Part shown: piece after piece, positions 5,361-8,359 of the stretch
Position numbering within the stretch: position 1 is the stretch's first letter
How the letters are laid out: each line of letters starts with the position of its first letter
Notes under the pieces: model-generated
Database searches by the model: none
Seen by the model: only the letters and a program-made list of their open reading frames with translations
Told to the model about the DNA's origin: nothing
Origin: Alphaproteobacteria bacterium UBA7488
Lineage (GTDB): Bacteria; Pseudomonadota; Alphaproteobacteria; CAAHEQ01; UBA3637
DNA: 8,359 bases
Direction of reading: 5' to 3'
NCBI GenBank assembly: GCA_002477185.1
Contig: DLOI01000034.1
Location: 5,489 to 13,847, forward strand
Translations under genes and position numbers: made by a program

Positions 5361-6084
5361 CAATCGTTGAAAAAATTATTATCGACAAGCATTTTCTTGT
5401 TTTTTATCTTAAAGAAATTAAAAATGCGTCCTTTCATTTTTGTATTAGTTGTAAATTTTTTAAATATCAACTTAAATTGTTTACTGTTGCCTATCCACCG
5501 ATTTTCAGGCGATAGATTGTCGGGGATAGGCATAGGGACAAGATGTATATGTTTATTTATTTTTTCAATTTTTTTATTGAGTGTATTTTTAGTATAGATA
5601 TAAAGAATATCGATTTTTAATTGGGGGAATATTTTACATAAATTTAATCGATTTCTTTCTAAAGAGATAATATCTTCGGGGCAGGCTCCCTCTGAATAAT
5701 GTATAAATAATATTTTTTTTTTAGTATTTAATATTTCATATAACCTTTTAATACGTCGATCGTATTTTCTTTTAACTTCTGCAAAGACTTGATCGGATAT
5801 ATTAATTTTTGAAGAAGGATTTTGTGGAAAATCATGGACAAAATTTATATTTAACTCCGTATTACTGTAAACATTGTGTATCCCACAGATATATGAAAAT
5901 TTAAGATTATCTTTGTCAAGAAAACCTTGGAACGAACTTTCTATTAGACTGTAGGCTTTATTTATAGTTATGCCATATATCCAATCAAATGGCAATGAAT
6001 ATTCACGTAAACCGTTTTTTTTAAATGAAATGAAACAGTACAACCAATGCCGACAGGTATTATAGCATCATAAATTTTAAACAT
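5360..6084 (-). CDS. DUF1796 papain-like cysteine peptidase family protein, frameshifted at an A8 run
   Basis: The gene starts at ATG 6082-6084, with GGAGG at 6090-6094 and immediately after the upstream stop (TAAATG). The first 23 residues include VGIGCTVSFHLKK, the usual N-terminal strand with candidate nucleophile C15. The frame then breaks at eight As (6015-6022 on this strand). As written it gives a 38-residue peptide ending at TAA 5968-5970. In the -1 frame it continues as NGLREYSLPFDWIYG and on through SFQGFL, FVHDFP, YDRRIKRLYEIL and KKKILFIHYSEG to TGA at 5360. Together these give a typical DUF1796 protein of about 241 residues. Members occur in surface-glycan clusters and have papain-like folds, but their reaction is not established. 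One missing A, or a -1 shift at A_AAA_AAA, restores the protein exactly. An internal TTG at 6041-6043 would omit the cysteine. Confidence 0.75.
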
Positions 6085-7110
6085 TTAAACCTCCCCGACA
6101 GAAATTTCAATTACTTTTATTCCAAATATTTTTAATGAAGTATTCAAATATACCTTGTTGGCATTTTTGAAAAATTTAATACTAATCAACGGCACTACAT
6201 ATGGTATATAAATTTGTTTAAAAAAATTTTCTTTCAGTTGTGAATGAGAGGAGCGGATTGCTGTGTATTTTAAGAGTTTTAATAATTCCTTGTGTTGTTT
6301 ATTCGCTAAGGGAGTAATGCATTCTATATCAGCAAATTCCATATAGCGTTGTAAAAAGGCATCTAAATATATATCTTTTTTAAGTGGAGGTAAACATTTA
6401 TATATATTTTTTAGACCATAATAAAATGAAGAAATCGAGTCACTTGAATGACGTTGAATGTCTTTAATTTTACTGATTGAAAAAGGATTAGTTTGTCGAT
6501 AATAATATAATGGTTCATTAACAACTCCAATAGAATCGATTTGAGACATTACCATCCACCAAAAACCGATATCTTCATGAAGTATACCAAAAGGAAACCT
6601 AATATTTTTATTTTTAAATATGGATTGGTGATATAATTTTCTGCATGCAATATTGTGATACATTCCAGAAAAATGATAGTAATCAATTTCTTGATGTGTA
6701 CGAGAATTAGAGAGATCATATACGGGGATGTTTTTGTCTGTATTCCACAGGAATAAATCGCAAATACTTACCTTAATTTTGTTCTCATTACACACATCAT
6801 AAAGTTTTGCGAGCATTTCTGAGTGAATTTTGTCGTCAGAATCCACGAAAGATATAAATTCTCCTTGTGCATGTTCTATACCGAAATTTCTAGCATCTGA
6901 TAATCCACCATTCGTTTTATGAAAAACTTTAATGCGATTGTCTTTCTTTGCCCATTTATCGCATTTTTGGCCCGACGAATCCGTCGCCCCGTCGTCGATT
7001 AACAAAATTTCAATATTTTTTAACGTAGAAGCACAAATGCTTTTAATACATTCATCTATGTATCTTTCTACATTATAAACAGGGACAATAACTGAAATGG
7101 AAGGTATCAT
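6085..7110 (-). CDS. Family 2 glycosyltransferase (GT-A fold)
   Basis: This 341-residue enzyme transfers a sugar from a nucleotide sugar to a growing surface glycan on the cytoplasmic side of the membrane. The N-terminus is classic GT2: ISVIVPVYNVERYIDECIKS at 5-24, IEILLIDDGATDSS at 33-46, NGGLSDARNFGI at 68-79, and the metal-binding DSDD at 90-93. An HED at 178-180 lies where the catalytic acid is expected, followed by YYYR at 202-205. The remaining third is helical with a basic, hydrophobic C-terminus and no clear transmembrane helix. The ATG overlaps the upstream stop as ATGA, and AGGA (7118-7121) is 7 bases upstream. The stop abuts the DUF1796 start. The donor and acceptor cannot be told from sequence. 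Confidence 0.93.
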   Translation of the reverse strand: MIPSISVIVPVYNVERYIDECIKSICASTLKNIEILLIDDGATDSSGQKCDKWAKKDNRIKVFHKTNGGLSDARNFGIEHAQGEFISFVDSDDKIHSEMLAKLYDVCNENKIKVSICDLFLWNTDKNIPVYDLSNSRTHQEIDYYHFSGMYHNIACRKLYHQSIFKNKNIRFPFGILHEDIGFWWMVMSQIDSIGVVNEPLYYYRQTNPFSISKIKDIQRHSSDSISSFYYGLKNIYKCLPPLKKDIYLDAFLQRYMEFADIECITPLANKQHKELLKLLKYTAIRSSHSQLKENFFKQIYIPYVVPLISIKFFKNANKVYLNTSLKIFGIKVIEISVGEV

Positions 7111-8042
7111 TTTTTTATCCTATAACCAATACTAAAATCAATCAAAAACCAATTTAAAACTCTAAAATTAAACTCAAATATATGAAATGGTATCATTGTT
7201 AGTAACCAAATTTCAAGCTTTTTTTTACGCAAATGAATACGGACGAATTTATTCATAAATTTTTTCTTTTTCTTTTTTTGAGTTGTATCTTCCAATTGGC
7301 GAATATCCCCGCCACGCACAATTTGAAAAGATTTTCCCCATAAATAATTTATAAAAACGGGTGTTATGTTCATTTTTTCAATTGCATATATAAAAGAATA
7401 TTCGGGCCCATATTTTGAAGTATCAGGATTTTTGATCTGTTTTAAAATGTCGTACTTATTTTTATAAATTTTCGAAATTGTTTTAGGTTTTGAAAAGAAT
7501 AATACGTCCGAAGCGCCGATATATCTAAAATCATTCAAAATATGATCGAATTTATAAAAGCCGGCGGTATAAAAAATTTCTGATTGTTCTTCTTTTTCAA
7601 TGTAAGATTGAATATTAAATGTCGATTCCAATAAAATATCCGGACGAATAACAATTACATAATCATAAATGACTTTGTGTGTTTTTTCATATTCTTCGCG
7701 TAATCTGTTCGCTTCAGACATGCTGTGAAGCATGGATTTCATACCGAAAACGCTGATTTTACACCCTTGAGCAACAATTACCCCTTCATCTTTAACCATT
7801 TGTTTCTCAATTATTAGCCCTTTTGGATTGTAGTCTTGTTTAATTTGTTTGCGCAATTCGCCAGATGTTAAGCCGGATTCTTTAACTCGGTGATGATGCC
7901 AAGTTTGCGTATTGTGATCTAATGTATCCCACGTGTGCATAAAAACGTCACAATTATATTGGCTCAGTAAATTTCTATGCAAAGCTTTATAGCATTGTTT
8001 ATAAGTTCTTAAATGCCCAAATATTTGTACAGCTATTTTCAT
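7107..8042 (-). CDS. Putative glycosyltransferase-like protein of a surface-glycan operon
   Basis: This 311-residue protein opens with MKIAVQIFGHLRTYKQC and CDVFMHTWDTLDHNT at 31-45, a pattern seen in uncharacterised proteins of capsule and LPS clusters. YDYVIVIRPDILL at 126-138 places an R-P-D where GT-A enzymes carry a metal-binding D.D or S.D, as in WavE-like proteins. SDVLFFSK at 178-185 and YGPEYSF at 211-217 follow. The C-terminus differs: a lysine run at 256-261, then a basic and hydrophobic tail rich in Phe, Trp, Ile and Leu (263-311) that could bind the inner membrane. GGAG (8048-8051) lies 5 bases before the ATG, and the gene is coupled to the next by ATGA. Activity is inferred from pattern and context only; it could instead be a polymer-processing protein. 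Confidence 0.7.
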   Translation of the reverse strand: MKIAVQIFGHLRTYKQCYKALHRNLLSQYNCDVFMHTWDTLDHNTQTWHHHRVKESGLTSGELRKQIKQDYNPKGLIIEKQMVKDEGVIVAQGCKISVFGMKSMLHSMSEANRLREEYEKTHKVIYDYVIVIRPDILLESTFNIQSYIEKEEQSEIFYTAGFYKFDHILNDFRYIGASDVLFFSKPKTISKIYKNKYDILKQIKNPDTSKYGPEYSFIYAIEKMNITPVFINYLWGKSFQIVRGGDIRQLEDTTQKKKKKKFMNKFVRIHLRKKKLEIWLLTMIPFHIFEFNFRVLNWFLIDFSIGYRIKK

Positions 8043-8092
8043 TGTATCTCCATTTTTTATTAAAAAAGTTAATATTTATATTACTTAGTTTT

Positions 8093-8359
8093 TCACAATT
8101 CTAAATTTTGTATTCCATCAGTGGAAACACCTAAACATATATTTCCTCCTGAAATGAAGGCTTTGATTTTTTCGATAGGTTGTTTGGTACCAAACAAACG
8201 TGCTATTGGAAGTTTTAAATCAATGTAAATTCTTGAAATACTTATTGTTTCTTCAATCGTAAGCATTTCCCAACCGTGCATCAAGATAGGACAAGTAAGA
8301 TTTTTGTTTTCGAATGCTTTTTGAATTTTTATTAAACAATCTTTTGGTATCTTATTTTT
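8093..8359 (-). CDS. Unidentified protein of the glycan operon, C-terminal part only
   Basis: An open frame of 88 codons enters from the right edge and ends at TGA 8093-8095. The start is outside the window; internal ATG or TTG codons near 8279-8284 are not needed and have no good ribosome site. The visible part includes a CPILMHGWEML segment, an EETISISRIYIDLKLPIARL helix-strand pair, and an ISGGNICLGVSTDGIQNLEL end. The alternating helix-strand layout with a glycine-rich ending would suit the last beta-alpha units of a barrel or Rossmann-like enzyme. A radical-SAM barrel is one weak possibility. I do not recognise the family. It lies 50 bases upstream of the next gene on the same strand, so it probably belongs to the same operon. 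Confidence 0.6.
   Translation of the reverse strand, partial: KNKIPKDCLIKIQKAFENKNLTCPILMHGWEMLTIEETISISRIYIDLKLPIARLFGTKQPIEKIKAFISGGNICLGVSTDGIQNLEL

Overview
The window is an AT-rich bacterial chromosome segment. It carries a single-chain glycyl-tRNA synthetase, a CCA-encoding tRNA-Thr, GGAG-type ribosome binding sites and sigma70-like promoters. A T7-type phage tail-fibre protein and a surface-glycan gene cluster suggest a Gram-negative host. The style of the tail-fibre cassette recalls uncultured gut Alphaproteobacteria, but that is a low-confidence impression and no lineage marker here settles it.

Layout, left to right. (1) 1-946, minus: the N-terminal two thirds of glycyl-tRNA synthetase, with a clear promoter, continuing off the left edge. 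(2) 1231-1965, plus: a LOG-family (lysine-decarboxylase-like) nucleotide hydrolase with an unusual insertion, divergent from the synthetase. (3) 2055-3038, minus: an ADP-ribosyltransferase-like protein cut into two same-frame pieces by one TAA codon. It is convergent with the LOG gene. (4) 3039-3630: a long gene-poor stretch, GC-richer in its middle, holding two copies of a GGAGG-containing repeat, a palindromic element, and a tRNA-Thr(UGU) with its own promoter and terminator on the minus strand. (5) 3800-5360, plus: a self-contained cassette made of a strong promoter, a structured leader ending in an intrinsic terminator, a T7-type tail fibre, an overlapping small tail-fibre-assembly-like protein, and a strong final terminator. 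No other phage gene is visible. (6) 8359-5360, minus: a surface-polysaccharide operon read right to left. It holds the end of an unidentified protein, a putative glycosyltransferase-like protein, a family-2 glycosyltransferase, and a DUF1796 papain-like peptidase family gene whose frame breaks in an A8 run.

How the parts fit. The glycan genes overlap or abut (ATGA and TAAATG junctions) and are probably translated together. Their last gene sits on a homopolymer that could act as an on/off or slippage switch. The tail-fibre cassette looks independently regulated through its leader terminator and is the most unusual part of the window. Two genes (ADP-ribosyltransferase and DUF1796) are each broken by a single lesion, so decay, sequencing error and recoding all need to be separated.
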